From IMG/VR virus record IMGVR_UViG_3300037264_000311, positions 1 to 24,670 of that record: a stretch of DNA of 24,670 nt. The stretch is one strand, 5' to 3'. Within the stretch, counting starts at the first letter, position 1. Every line of letters starts with the position of its first letter. The stretch comes from a virus. The notes beneath the pieces were generated by a model. It saw nothing but the letters and a program-made list of their open reading frames with translations. It made no database searches and had not been told where the DNA came from. Below are positions 1 through 5,956 of the stretch, piece after piece. The position numbers were made by a program, and so were the translations under genes.

Positions 1-543
1 TGGATTCACCTTCTTTGGGCCAGAGTCAATTATGTTGTCGAGTTCCGAGATGTCAGGCATTCCGAAACCCTTGAACCCAAGAGTTGTCCTTCTCTCTGCT
101 CTAGTGTGAGCCTTCATCACAGCATCGGCAATAGCCTCACCCTTCAAGCCCTCAATCGAGGCAGCACCGATGTCTGTGTACTCTCTCAATCGTTTACCTT
201 CATCGTTCTCAGTCCAAACCCTGACCTTTACCACGTAAACTCCGGGGTAATGCTCGGAAGAGGTAAGCTTCAGAGCACCTTCGTAGACCACTTCCGACTG
301 GATGTTGTTGATCTCCCTGAGTTGGTCGGCACAGCCAGCATTAGCGTAGAGAATCAGCCTACTCTTATCCTTGGAAGGGATAAGGTCGAAAGGCTTCAAT
401 GCGGGGTCAAGCCCACTCCTCTTAGCCAGCCAGTAAAGGTATTGGTTTCTCTGTGGTACAGTGAGAAGGTTCACATCCATCTGAAGGAGCTTTGTGATTG
501 CTTCCTCAGGGACAGCATCAGTTTTCTGGATTTCTTCGGTCAT
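1..543 (-). CDS. RecT-like phage single-strand annealing protein (C-terminus cut by window edge)
   Basis: The first 181 residues are visible; the reading frame runs off the left edge. Residues 44-60 (GLDPALKPFDLIPSKDK), a following LILYANAGCADQLREI stretch and a late EGLKGEAIADAVMKA / KAHTRAERRTTLGFKGFGM segment match a widespread phage family that resembles RecT/Red-beta-type recombinases. In such families the protein anneals single strands during recombination. The next genes upstream include a PD-(D/E)XK nuclease, which is the usual exonuclease partner of an annealing protein and supports this call. The ATG overlaps the stop of the 53-aa gene upstream (ATGA), so the two are translationally coupled. 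The family match is from memory, so the RecT label is inferred; the coding call is strong. Confidence 0.72.
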   Translation of the reverse strand, partial: MTEEIQKTDAVPEEAITKLLQMDVNLLTVPQRNQYLYWLAKRSGLDPALKPFDLIPSKDKSRLILYANAGCADQLREINNIQSEVVYEGALKLTSSEHYPGVYVVKVRVWTENDEGKRLREYTDIGAASIEGLKGEAIADAVMKAHTRAERRTTLGFKGFGMPDISELDNIIDSGPKKVNP

Positions 544-701
544 TCCTTTATGATCCTTCCAAGCTTTTCAAGGTCATAATCCAACTCTTCCCTAAGCCCT
601 TCTAGTTTGAAAATTGAATCATTTACTTGTCCCTCTAATTCATCTAAAACTTTGAAGGCCACCTTTGCTTGCTTTTGTTGCGTAGATAGCTTCTTTGTCA
701 T
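540..701 (-). CDS. small charged helical protein, 53 aa, in the recombination operon
   Basis: A 53-residue frame starting MTKKLSTQQKQAKVAF, with a leucine- and glutamate-rich remainder (LDELEG, LEGLREELDYDLEKLG) that should form an amphipathic helix or short coiled coil. No family is recognised. Its ATG overlaps the stop of the nuclease gene (ATGA) and its own stop overlaps the start of the annealing-protein gene (ATGA), so it sits tightly between nuclease and annealing protein. That position suggests an accessory factor of the recombination pair, but this is inference from context only. Confidence 0.7.
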   Translation of the reverse strand: MTKKLSTQQKQAKVAFKVLDELEGQVNDSIFKLEGLREELDYDLEKLGRIIKE

Positions 702-1915
702 CTATTTTGCTCCATTTCAGGTGTATGGTGAGGCTCTCTTGGAATGAAGTTGTTCTCAGGCTTCTCCCATCCAGGCTCCTTGTAGCAGATCGAGTAGAAC
801 TGGCATCTAGATCCATAGTTCCAGCAGTTGTAGGATCTGGGAATCTCTTCATTGAGGCAGGACTGGAACTGCTCCGAACTCCACCCATACTGAACCTCAG
901 CATCGTAAAGAGTCCACAACCTCCTCACCCAACGAAGCTCCTCAGGAACCATCGACTCCACATATTGCTGAGTCATGTGAGATTGTCTAGCGTAAGGACC
1001 GATCAGAACAAATCCTTCTCGCAAGATCGCTTCAGGAAGCTGCTCGACCCAGAACTCAACATTTGTCCAGTCCTTCGGCTTCTGCGTGAACTGTGTCTCC
1101 CAGATCGGAGACTTGTCAGCCCACACCCCACGCCCGAACGCCCAACGCGTATCATCTTGTATGGGGGGCTGCGCGGGCTGGATCATGCCGTAACAGAAGT
1201 CTGAGTATTGTTTCTTGATCGGGTCAGCGACCTTGGCTTTCTTGAAATGTCCCCTGCCTCCCTTGAGAAGAACATGGATGTAGTAATGCGAGACTGGTTC
1301 CTTGAGCCTAGCCTCAACTCCAAGAGTCCCAACAGCCATTTGAACTGACTCTCGGTACTGCTCAATGTAGTCATCTCCAATCATCGAGGCAGTCTTGAAG
1401 TCATGAATCCCAAGCTGTCCGTCTGACTTCCTTCTAGCAACGAAGTCTGGACGGGACATCTGGATTACATCGAAGCCTTTCAAAGCAACCTTAAATCTCT
1501 CCTCCTCCTCCACAGCAACGATCTCGAAGTCATTCACAATGGTTGGGAGCATCATCTTGCACCAGCCATAGATGAGACCCTGAATAAGAGTACACTGTTC
1601 CATCATTATGTACTCTTCATGCTCTTCATTTAAACCAGACAGAAGAACCATGTCTCTATAAGAGGTGGCTGCATCCTCAACACAACCTTTAAGCTCATCC
1701 CTAAGAGGAATCTTTCCAGAGTCCATCACGAGTCTCATGATAGAGGCTAACCCTTGATGAACATAGATCCCAGTCGAGAGTGCCACAACCTGCTGCTTCT
1801 TGGTCCATCCCAAGGAGTGCAATCCAGCGTGATACCCTAAGTATCTCTTCATCGCACAGTCCATTCCAGCCATGTAGCGGGAACGGTCTGTGAGCCATTC
1901 TTTCTTATCGGTCAA
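698..1915 (-). CDS. PD-(D/E)XK (RecB/Cas4-like) nuclease with C-terminal cysteines
   Basis: 405 residues. The core motif is PDFVARR (about 156-162) followed by HDFKTAS, giving the Asp172-x-Lys174 pair of the PD-(D/E)XK fold. An acidic stretch (VAVEEEE, about 133-139) may supply another metal ligand, and YRESVQMAVG resembles the following Q-motif helix. The C-terminus has C-x6-C-x5-C (NCWNYGSRCQFYSIC), with a lone Cys20 near the N-terminus; this split arrangement resembles the iron-sulfur cluster of Cas4/AddB-type nucleases. The start is TTG, chosen because GGAGGAG lies 7 nt upstream; it overlaps the end of the 3D-domain gene by 11 nt. With the RecT-like gene downstream it probably resects double-stranded ends for recombination. 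The nuclease family is well supported; the iron-sulfur cluster is inference. Confidence 0.87.
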   Translation of the reverse strand: MTDKKEWLTDRSRYMAGMDCAMKRYLGYHAGLHSLGWTKKQQVVALSTGIYVHQGLASIMRLVMDSGKIPLRDELKGCVEDAATSYRDMVLLSGLNEEHEEYIMMEQCTLIQGLIYGWCKMMLPTIVNDFEIVAVEEEERFKVALKGFDVIQMSRPDFVARRKSDGQLGIHDFKTASMIGDDYIEQYRESVQMAVGTLGVEARLKEPVSHYYIHVLLKGGRGHFKKAKVADPIKKQYSDFCYGMIQPAQPPIQDDTRWAFGRGVWADKSPIWETQFTQKPKDWTNVEFWVEQLPEAILREGFVLIGPYARQSHMTQQYVESMVPEELRWVRRLWTLYDAEVQYGWSSEQFQSCLNEEIPRSYNCWNYGSRCQFYSICYKEPGWEKPENNFIPREPHHTPEMEQNR

Positions 1916-2261
1916 GCTTTCTCTCCTCCAACAAGCTAGGTCTCACCTTTGATTTAGTCAAGTGAATAACTCGCACGATCTCAACTCTCTTGCCGTAGCG
2001 TAATGCTCTCTTATGCGCTAATGGGTCCGATCCCTCATAGATGTCAATTCTGTTCCCTTTTATCTTCGAGCCTGTATCCTCGCACCAGTGGGGAATGCCA
2101 AAGATGGCTACAACAGACTGTGGTGGGAGGACTTTTGAGTCACAAGCTATTGTGTATCCTGCTATTGGTCTAGATCCTGAGCTTGTTCTATCAAACCCAA
2201 ACCATTTCCCAGTGCAAATCATGCAGGCGCAGTACCAGCTAAGCAGAACTTTCAGGAGCAT
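1905..2261 (-). CDS. 3D-domain (RlpA/MltA-C-like) protein with possible signal peptide
   Basis: 118 residues. The segment AGYTIACDSKVLPPQSVVAI..CEDTGSKIKGNRIDIYEGS carries the three conserved aspartates of the 3D domain (CDS, EDTGS, RIDIY), a double-psi beta-barrel fold found in MltA-type lytic transglycosylases and in Gram-positive cell-wall proteins. The N-terminus (MLLKVLLSWYCACMIC) looks like a short signal peptide or membrane segment, which would place the domain outside the cytoplasm. No separate catalytic domain is present. Its first 23 nt overlap the end of the gene upstream. A cell-wall role is known for the fold, but the location in a recombination operon is odd. Confidence 0.8.
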   Translation of the reverse strand: MLLKVLLSWYCACMICTGKWFGFDRTSSGSRPIAGYTIACDSKVLPPQSVVAIFGIPHWCEDTGSKIKGNRIDIYEGSDPLAHKRALRYGKRVEIVRVIHLTKSKVRPSLLEERKLDR

Positions 2262-2448
2262 CCTTTATTGTCTCTACCAACGATGTATCTTTGTAAGCTC
2301 CCAGGTCCCCAGCCCTTCTGAGGTATGCCTTCCCACCATCAACAGAGATAGCCCCACACTTGCAAGTAACAAAGTCATGTCGGTGAACAGACTCTATCTC
2401 ATCCTTGCACTTCTTGCACCTTGCTGAGTTCCTGATTATCTTCTCCAT
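2239..2448 (-). CDS. small CxxC zinc-binding phage protein (DUF7695-like)
   Basis: 69 residues starting MEKIIRNSARCKKCKDEIES. The pattern RCKKC ... RHDFVTCKCGAISVDGG ... YLRR matches a common small phage protein with two cysteine pairs, probably one zinc knuckle; I recall it as DUF7695, from memory. The start at 2448 is preferred over a longer frame because AAAGGA lies 7-8 nt upstream. It overlaps the end of another zinc protein by about 50 nt and the start of the 3D-domain gene by 23 nt. Function unknown. Confidence 0.82.
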   Translation of the reverse strand: MEKIIRNSARCKKCKDEIESVHRHDFVTCKCGAISVDGGKAYLRRAGDLGAYKDTSLVETIKDAPESSA

Positions 2449-2554
2449 CGTAGATCCTTTCGCACTTCTTGGAACAGAGTCCAACATCATTCCCCTTGTC
2501 ATCCAGATAGAGGAATCCTTTAGGAGTTGTCTTGGCACAGACCTTACACTTCAA
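2399..2554 (-). CDS. small zinc-binding protein, 51 aa, TTG start
   Basis: The frame reads L-KCKVCAKTTPKGFLYLDDKG.., with CKVC and CSKKC as two cysteine pairs typical of a zinc ribbon (residues 3-6 and 27-31). The only plausible initiator is a TTG whose last bases overlap the TGA of the membrane-protein gene upstream (TTGA), giving coupled translation. The Shine-Dalgarno signal is weak and the 3' part overlaps the next gene for about 50 nt, which lowers confidence. No family is recognised. Confidence 0.55.
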   Translation of the reverse strand: MKCKVCAKTTPKGFLYLDDKGNDVGLCSKKCERIYDGEDNQELSKVQEVQG

Positions 2555-2724
2555 TTCACAATACTTTTGACTACAGACCAGAACAGAGCAAAGGCAATCA
2601 CCATCCCAAGAGCTAGAACTGAGCCAAAGATGATGGAGACTCCTACAACTCCAACCACCTTATCTGTTGCAGACAATCTAGGAAGTGTAATTGCCTTATA
2701 GTTCTTTATCTCGATTGGCTTCAC
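2551..2724 (-). CDS. small single-pass membrane protein, 57 aa, GTG start
   Basis: The protein begins VKPIEIKNYKAITLPRL and has one long hydrophobic helix (residues about 23-48, GVVGVSIIFGSVLALGMVIA..) with a short cytoplasm-like tail. The GTG overlaps the stop of the upstream gene (GTGA) and has GGAGGGG just in front. Base composition returns here to the window average after the GC-rich island upstream. No family is recognised; a membrane-located accessory or host-takeover role is a guess. Confidence 0.7.
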   Translation of the reverse strand: MKPIEIKNYKAITLPRLSATDKVVGVVGVSIIFGSVLALGMVIAFALFWSVVKSIVN

Positions 2725-3335
2725 TTCCCCTCCAGCTTGGCGAGGATCGCGGGCAGCGCCTCGTCACGCACCGCCGGCCACGGATACCGGAGCAACCCGC
2801 GCTGCCACTCATCGAGTACCTGTCTTGGCACAAAAGGCAGTATCCGGTCTCCCGCATCGGTGAGGTTGCGGATCTGTTGCAGCGCTTCCTCCAGCGCGTC
2901 GAGAGCGCGGGCCGCGTCGCAGGGCCACCGCTTCTCCCACGAGTCCTCCCGTACCTCCCCCTCCTCCGTGTGGCACTCGCGGCACAGGTGGTAGCGCAGT
3001 CCCTCGCCGCAGACAAGCCCTACGTCGTCCACCTCGACGCACTCGCCGAGCGCGAACTGCTCCTCGGTATGCCGGTGGCCGCACTCGTCGTAGATGCCAT
3101 AGGATGAGTGCTTCGCCCGCATCTGCGCGATCTTGGCCTTCAGCGCGTCAGTCATCGTCCCTCCAGAGCGTCCCGACTCCACCGCCGCTGATCGGCGCAG
3201 AGAGCGAACCTCGGCTTCCAGCTCCCGCACTGCTATCGTCAGGATGCGAGCGACCCGAAGGATCTCGCGGTTGTAGTCAACGAGGCCCTCGTTGTCCCGC
3301 CTATGACGCAAGCCCCGCACGCGTAACTCGCTCAT
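2721..3335 (-). CDS. GC-rich accessory protein with cysteine/histidine cluster
   Basis: 204 residues from the ATG that overlaps the preceding stop (ATGA). The N-terminal third is arginine- and glutamate-rich and helical (ILRVARILTIAVRELEAEVRSL). From about residue 61 a second in-frame ATG (MTDALKAKIAQMRAKHSS) has GGAGGGACG in front, so a shorter product from about 3155 is possible. The middle has ECGHRHTEEQ .. GECVEVDDVGLVCG .. YHLCRECH, an apparent zinc-binding cluster. Codons are strongly GC-ending (GCG, CTC, CGC), unlike the surrounding AGA/AGG-rich genes, suggesting transfer from a GC-rich source. Function unknown. Confidence 0.72.
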   Translation of the reverse strand: MSELRVRGLRHRRDNEGLVDYNREILRVARILTIAVRELEAEVRSLRRSAAVESGRSGGTMTDALKAKIAQMRAKHSSYGIYDECGHRHTEEQFALGECVEVDDVGLVCGEGLRYHLCRECHTEEGEVREDSWEKRWPCDAARALDALEEALQQIRNLTDAGDRILPFVPRQVLDEWQRGLLRYPWPAVRDEALPAILAKLEGK

Positions 3336-3865
3336 CGCCCGGCCTCGATCTCGTCGGCCAACTGTGCCAGCACCCGCAATGGCAGCCACTTCCCCGTCAC
3401 TCCTGCGAATGAAGCTACTGAGGCGTCACGAGATACCGCCCACACCTTCTCCGCGATCTCCCGGCGAAGCAGGCTCAGAGACTTCTCTCTACGAGCTTCA
3501 CCGGCCCGCCGCTCCCGCCAGATGTCGAGGACGCTGTCCCGCTCCGGCTCCAGCCGAGTATCTCTGCGCCATGCGTCGGCGGTGAGTAGCGCGATCTCCC
3601 CCACCTTCTCTGCGATCACCTTCGCGGCATCAGCGTTCCACGTCTTGAGCCGCCCGATCTCGGCCTCGGCATCAGAGAGCCTCGTGCTGAGCCCCTTGAT
3701 CTCGTCCTCCAGTTCGGGGATCAGGGTGGGACGATCCCGGAGTCGTAGCGTCATGTTCTCTGCCTTCTCGGCGCGAAGCTCAGCCTTCCACTTGGCGATC
3801 TCGCACTCGGGGCAATAGTCCTGCTGGTCGTTCCATACTGCGCCGTGTTTCCCGCATCTAGCCAC
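3332..3865 (-). CDS. GC-rich zinc-finger plus coiled-coil accessory protein
   Basis: 177 residues from a GTG that overlaps the previous stop region and has GGAGGAGG about 6 nt upstream. The N-terminus RCGKHGAVWNDQQDYCPECE holds Cys/His pairs resembling a zinc finger (about residues 4-22). It is followed by a long coiled coil (about 23-90: KAELRAEKAENMTLRLRD.., ELEDEIKGLSTRLSDAEAEIGRL) and an arginine-rich tail with LPLRVLAQLADEIEAGR. The same GC-ending codon use as its neighbours marks a three-gene island. No enzymatic motif is visible; a structural or DNA/protein-binding adaptor is conceivable. Confidence 0.75.
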   Translation of the reverse strand: MARCGKHGAVWNDQQDYCPECEIAKWKAELRAEKAENMTLRLRDRPTLIPELEDEIKGLSTRLSDAEAEIGRLKTWNADAAKVIAEKVGEIALLTADAWRRDTRLEPERDSVLDIWRERRAGEARREKSLSLLRREIAEKVWAVSRDASVASFAGVTGKWLPLRVLAQLADEIEAGR

Positions 3866-4169
3866 GCTTGGCCTCCTCCCACGCTCCCAGCATCGGGCGA
3901 TGGTGGGTCGGCACGTCTCCATCGAGGACTGCGTAGCGGTACAGGGCGTCCCCCGCCAAGATCAGCTTGGTGATGCGGGCCTCGGCCGACGTGAGCCGAT
4001 CCCTCGCGGCTTCCGCTGCTGCCCTGATCTCATCGGCGGTGATGGCCCCGGGGAGCGCGGAGAACAGCGCCACCGCCAGCGACCAGTGCTTGTCCCGCTC
4101 GGCCTTCAGCCGCATGATCTCGTCCTCCAACGCTTCAACCCGTGAAATAGAATTGTCCAGCATAGTCAT
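3858..4169 (-). CDS. coiled-coil protein, first gene of the left minus-strand operon
   Basis: 103 residues starting MTMLDNSISRVEALEDEI; the ATG is chosen because a perfect AGGAGG lies 6 nt upstream (several nearby in-frame ATGs make the exact start uncertain). Heptad-like segments (ISRVEALEDEIMRLKAERDKH and ITADEIRAAAEAARDRLTSAEARI) predict helices or a coiled coil. It overlaps the next gene by 8 nt. It is the promoter-proximal gene of the operon and of the GC-rich island. No family or function recognised. Confidence 0.75.
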   Translation of the reverse strand: MTMLDNSISRVEALEDEIMRLKAERDKHWSLAVALFSALPGAITADEIRAAAEAARDRLTSAEARITKLILAGDALYRYAVLDGDVPTHHRPMLGAWEEAKRG

Positions 4170-4197
4170 TGTCATCCTCCTACGGCTAGCATACAAT
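4169..4197 (+). promoter_or_regulatory. sigma70-like promoter for the 4235-5347 operon
   Basis: TTGTCA (4169-4174) and TACAAT (4192-4197) are spaced by 17 nt, 5 of 6 matches in each box. The predicted start near 4204 gives a short leader with AAGGA before the ATG at 4235. Confidence 0.65.
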
Positions 4198-4211
4198 CTA
4201 GGTTTAGCCGT
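4182..4211. promoter_or_regulatory. candidate operator: 7-bp inverted repeat across the divergent promoters
   Basis: ACGGCTA (4182-4188) and TAGCCGT (4205-4211) form a perfect 7-bp inverted repeat with 16 nt between, about two helical turns centre to centre. The repeat encloses both -10 boxes, so a dimer bound here could control both operons. The binding protein is unknown. Confidence 0.45.
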
Positions 4212-4223
4212 TCACTTTTGCAA
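4195..4223 (-). promoter_or_regulatory. sigma70-like promoter for the left minus-strand operon
   Basis: On the minus strand TTGCAA (4223-4218) and TAGATT (4200-4195) are separated by 17 nt, each matching the consensus at 4 of 6 positions. Transcription would start near 4188, just before the AGGAGG and ATG at 4169. It overlaps the opposing promoter. Confidence 0.5.
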
Positions 4224-4234
4224 GGAAAAAGAAA

Positions 4235-4432
4235 ATGGATCAACTCACAACTCCAGTCAGAAGGGCCGTTTCCGCAGCCGGTGGTAGGGCTAGGATGAAG
4301 AAGCTCAGCCCATCGCGTAGGTCTGCTATCGCAAGAAAAGCAGCGCTCGCACGGTGGGACAAGGTGACATTGACAACCAAGCCCAAGGTGCCTACCTTTC
4401 GGGTAGAGGGTGGTCAACTCATCTTCGGATAG
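4235..4432 (+). CDS. small basic protein, 65 aa
   Basis: MDQLTTPVRRAVSAAGGRAR followed by MKKLSPSRRSAIARKAALARWDK: a lysine/arginine- and alanine-rich helix with the SxxRRSAIARKAAxARW pattern seen in many small phage and bacterial proteins. It could bind nucleic acid. AAGGA precedes the ATG at good spacing. It is first in a two-gene operon with the RepA-like ATPase and directly faces the candidate operator, so it might be a regulator; this is inference. Confidence 0.7.
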   Translation: MDQLTTPVRRAVSAAGGRARMKKLSPSRRSAIARKAALARWDKVTLTTKPKVPTFRVEGGQLIFG

Positions 4433-4462
4433 GAGTCCCGTACATGAAATCAGGAGAATCCT

Positions 4463-5347
4463 TTGCCTATTTATAGGCCAGAGGATTATGCCAACAAGAA
4501 GTACGAGAAAGCCAAGTTCCTCATAGACCCCTTGATTCCAAGCGGGGGGATGGTCTTTCTTTACGGTAAGAGTTCCATTGGTAAGAGCCCTGTAACCTGG
4601 AAGATGTCCGGGGCCATTACCAATGGGAATCCGTTCTTCGGTATGCAGTCATCCAAAGCAAGAGTTCTTTACATTGATACAGATAACTCCGAATGGGAGA
4701 ACCAAGAGAGGTTCAGGGCAGTTCAGCCTTTTCCTTCCAATGAACTGTTCCGGTACTGGTTCCCCAATACCATCATTAACATATTCACTTTCAGGGACGA
4801 CTTCCCCGAAGAATACAAGCAGGCTCTCGAATTCAAGCCAGAGCTTGTCATCTGGAACACTCTTGCGAAGATGCAGCATCTCGATATCAAAGATTTCAAC
4901 ACCCCAAGGATGATCCAGGCACAGATCTCGAAGTTGTTCCCACGAGCAGCCCACTTGGTTGTTCACCACGACAATAAGGATAGGCCCGAGTTCAACCCCT
5001 CAGACACCGAAACTTTTGCGGGCTCGCAAGGATGGTACAACAACTCCATTTCTTGCATGAGACTTATTTCCCTTAATCGCAAGAAAGGCTGGGTAAGGCT
5101 TGTCCATACAAAGTGTCAAGTCGCACAACCTGCTGATGATCTTCGACTGTGCTTGAACGTGGAAGATGGAGTTTCACTAGTGGATCTAGACACCGAGATG
5201 GCAAAAGAGATAAGGGATGAGTGGGCAAGGGCTGATGCCTCTGATGCTTCTATTTCTAAGACACAGAAACTAAAGGAGTTGGCTGAGAAACATGGGGTGA
5301 CAACTCGCACGATTAGGAACTGGATTAGGGCCTTGGAACTGCCGTGA
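4463..5347 (+). CDS. RepA-like P-loop ATPase (AAA_25 type) with C-terminal helix-turn-helix
   Basis: 294 residues. Walker A is GKSSIGKS (35-42); YIDTDN (70-75) occupies the position of the next conserved strand; VIWNTLAK (129-136) is the Walker B strand; HLVVHHDNKD (164-173) and the AGSQGWYN segment match the sensor region of RepA-like hexameric ATPases. The C-terminus (TQKLKELAEKHGVTTRTIRNWI) is a helix-turn-helix. The start is TTG with AGGAG 6 nt upstream; an ATG at 4444 is in another frame and stops quickly. In plasmids and phages this family acts in replication as helicase or initiator; the repeat-rich region directly downstream fits that. Odd: the Walker B acidic residue is Asn132 instead of the usual Asp. 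Confidence 0.8.
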   Translation: MPIYRPEDYANKKYEKAKFLIDPLIPSGGMVFLYGKSSIGKSPVTWKMSGAITNGNPFFGMQSSKARVLYIDTDNSEWENQERFRAVQPFPSNELFRYWFPNTIINIFTFRDDFPEEYKQALEFKPELVIWNTLAKMQHLDIKDFNTPRMIQAQISKLFPRAAHLVVHHDNKDRPEFNPSDTETFAGSQGWYNNSISCMRLISLNRKKGWVRLVHTKCQVAQPADDLRLCLNVEDGVSLVDLDTEMAKEIRDEWARADASDASISKTQKLKELAEKHGVTTRTIRNWIRALELP

Positions 5348-5534
5348 AATGGTCAGTTTGGTCAGATTCTCAATCGGCCCTTGGAAACAAGTCCATTTCA
5401 CATTTTCAACTCGTTGATTCTAAAGGAGTTAACTTGTGGAAGTGAAAGTGGAAATGCGTCCCTAAGGGGACGCAACATTTCCACTCTTACGGGAAACAGG
5501 CTTGAGACCACCTTTCAGGGATCCTCTTTCACTT
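5344..5534. repeat. cluster of GTGRAA motifs in the convergent gap (candidate origin)
   Basis: Between the ATPase gene and the next minus-strand gene there are at least seven GTGAAA/GTGGAA motifs on either strand. GTGAAATGG (5344-5352) is the exact inverse of CCATTTCAC (5393-5401). Three hexamers stand in tandem (GTGGAA 5436-5441, GTGAAA 5442-5447, GTGGAA 5448-5453). ATTTCCAC (5477-5484) and TTTCAC (5526-5531) are inverted copies. Iteron-like repeats beside a RepA-like gene suggest an origin; this is inference. Confidence 0.4.
5448..5484. terminator. long imperfect palindrome, possible bidirectional terminator or origin structure
   Basis: GTGGAAATGCGTCCC pairs with GGGACGC and ATTTCCAC around a TAAG loop: 15 bp in total with a 3-nt AAC bulge. 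It lies between convergent operons, as a two-way terminator would, but neither side has a clear T-run, so a replication or protein-binding role is equally possible. Confidence 0.45.
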
Positions 5535-5789
5535 TAGTAGCGTTCTCTGTCTTCTAGGATTAATGGTTGCTAGGAGCCTAACAGGACCACTGTAGAAAAC
5601 GCGGCTAGTAGAATCGTCTACCTCGGCAACTATCTCAACCATATCTTCTTTAGTGTAATGGTTGTGCCACATGGAAACTTCTACCCACCCAACATAGGAT
5701 TTGGCTAACACCTTCAGGCCCGATGTTTTGTGCCCAAGCCGACTAGCAGATCCTCTGTCACCCGTAACGATTCCGTAGAAGTCAGCCAT
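5529..5789 (-). CDS. conserved small phage protein of unknown function, 86 aa
   Basis: MADFYGIVTGDRGSASRLG followed by HKTSGLKVLAKSYVGWVEVSM. The MADFYG..G.RG.A.R.G pattern is familiar from many phage genomes as a small, probably beta-rich protein without a known role. The ATG overlaps the stop of the upstream gene (TAATG) and AGAGGA is about 10 nt upstream. It is the last gene of the long minus-strand operon. Confidence 0.8.
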   Translation of the reverse strand: MADFYGIVTGDRGSASRLGHKTSGLKVLAKSYVGWVEVSMWHNHYTKEDMVEIVAEVDDSTSRVFYSGPVRLLATINPRRQRTLLK

Positions 5790-5956
5790 TAGGAATTTTC
5801 CTCTTTTACTGCTGGAAACTGGTGCTTTAGGCAGGGGAAGTGAAATGCAAGGAGGCAGTCCCAAACTTCGTGTTCCCAAAGCAATCTACCTTCACCTAGA
5901 CAACGAGAGCAGCGGTGAAAATGAGGTTTAATGGTGAATAAGGTAGGATGGTTCAC
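5789..5956 (-). CDS. small Cys/His-rich protein, 55 aa, GTG start
   Basis: The frame opens MNHPTLFTIKPHFHRCSRC and contains CSRCLGEG plus later Cys/His residues (WDCLLAFHFPCLKHQF), consistent with one zinc site. The GTG overlaps the RNA ligase stop (GTGA), AAAGGAG sits just upstream, and its TAA overlaps the ATG of the next gene, so it fills the space exactly between two genes. No family recognised. Confidence 0.62.
   Translation of the reverse strand: MNHPTLFTIKPHFHRCSRCLGEGRLLWEHEVWDCLLAFHFPCLKHQFPAVKEENS

Noticed and set aside
106-579. Plus-strand frame of 157 codons
   Set aside because: It lies opposite the minus-strand annealing-protein gene and its coupled small gene; its product has no recognisable features.
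5436-5453. CRISPR-like or microsatellite array
   Set aside because: Only three degenerate hexamers in tandem, with no spacers; better described as binding-site repeats.
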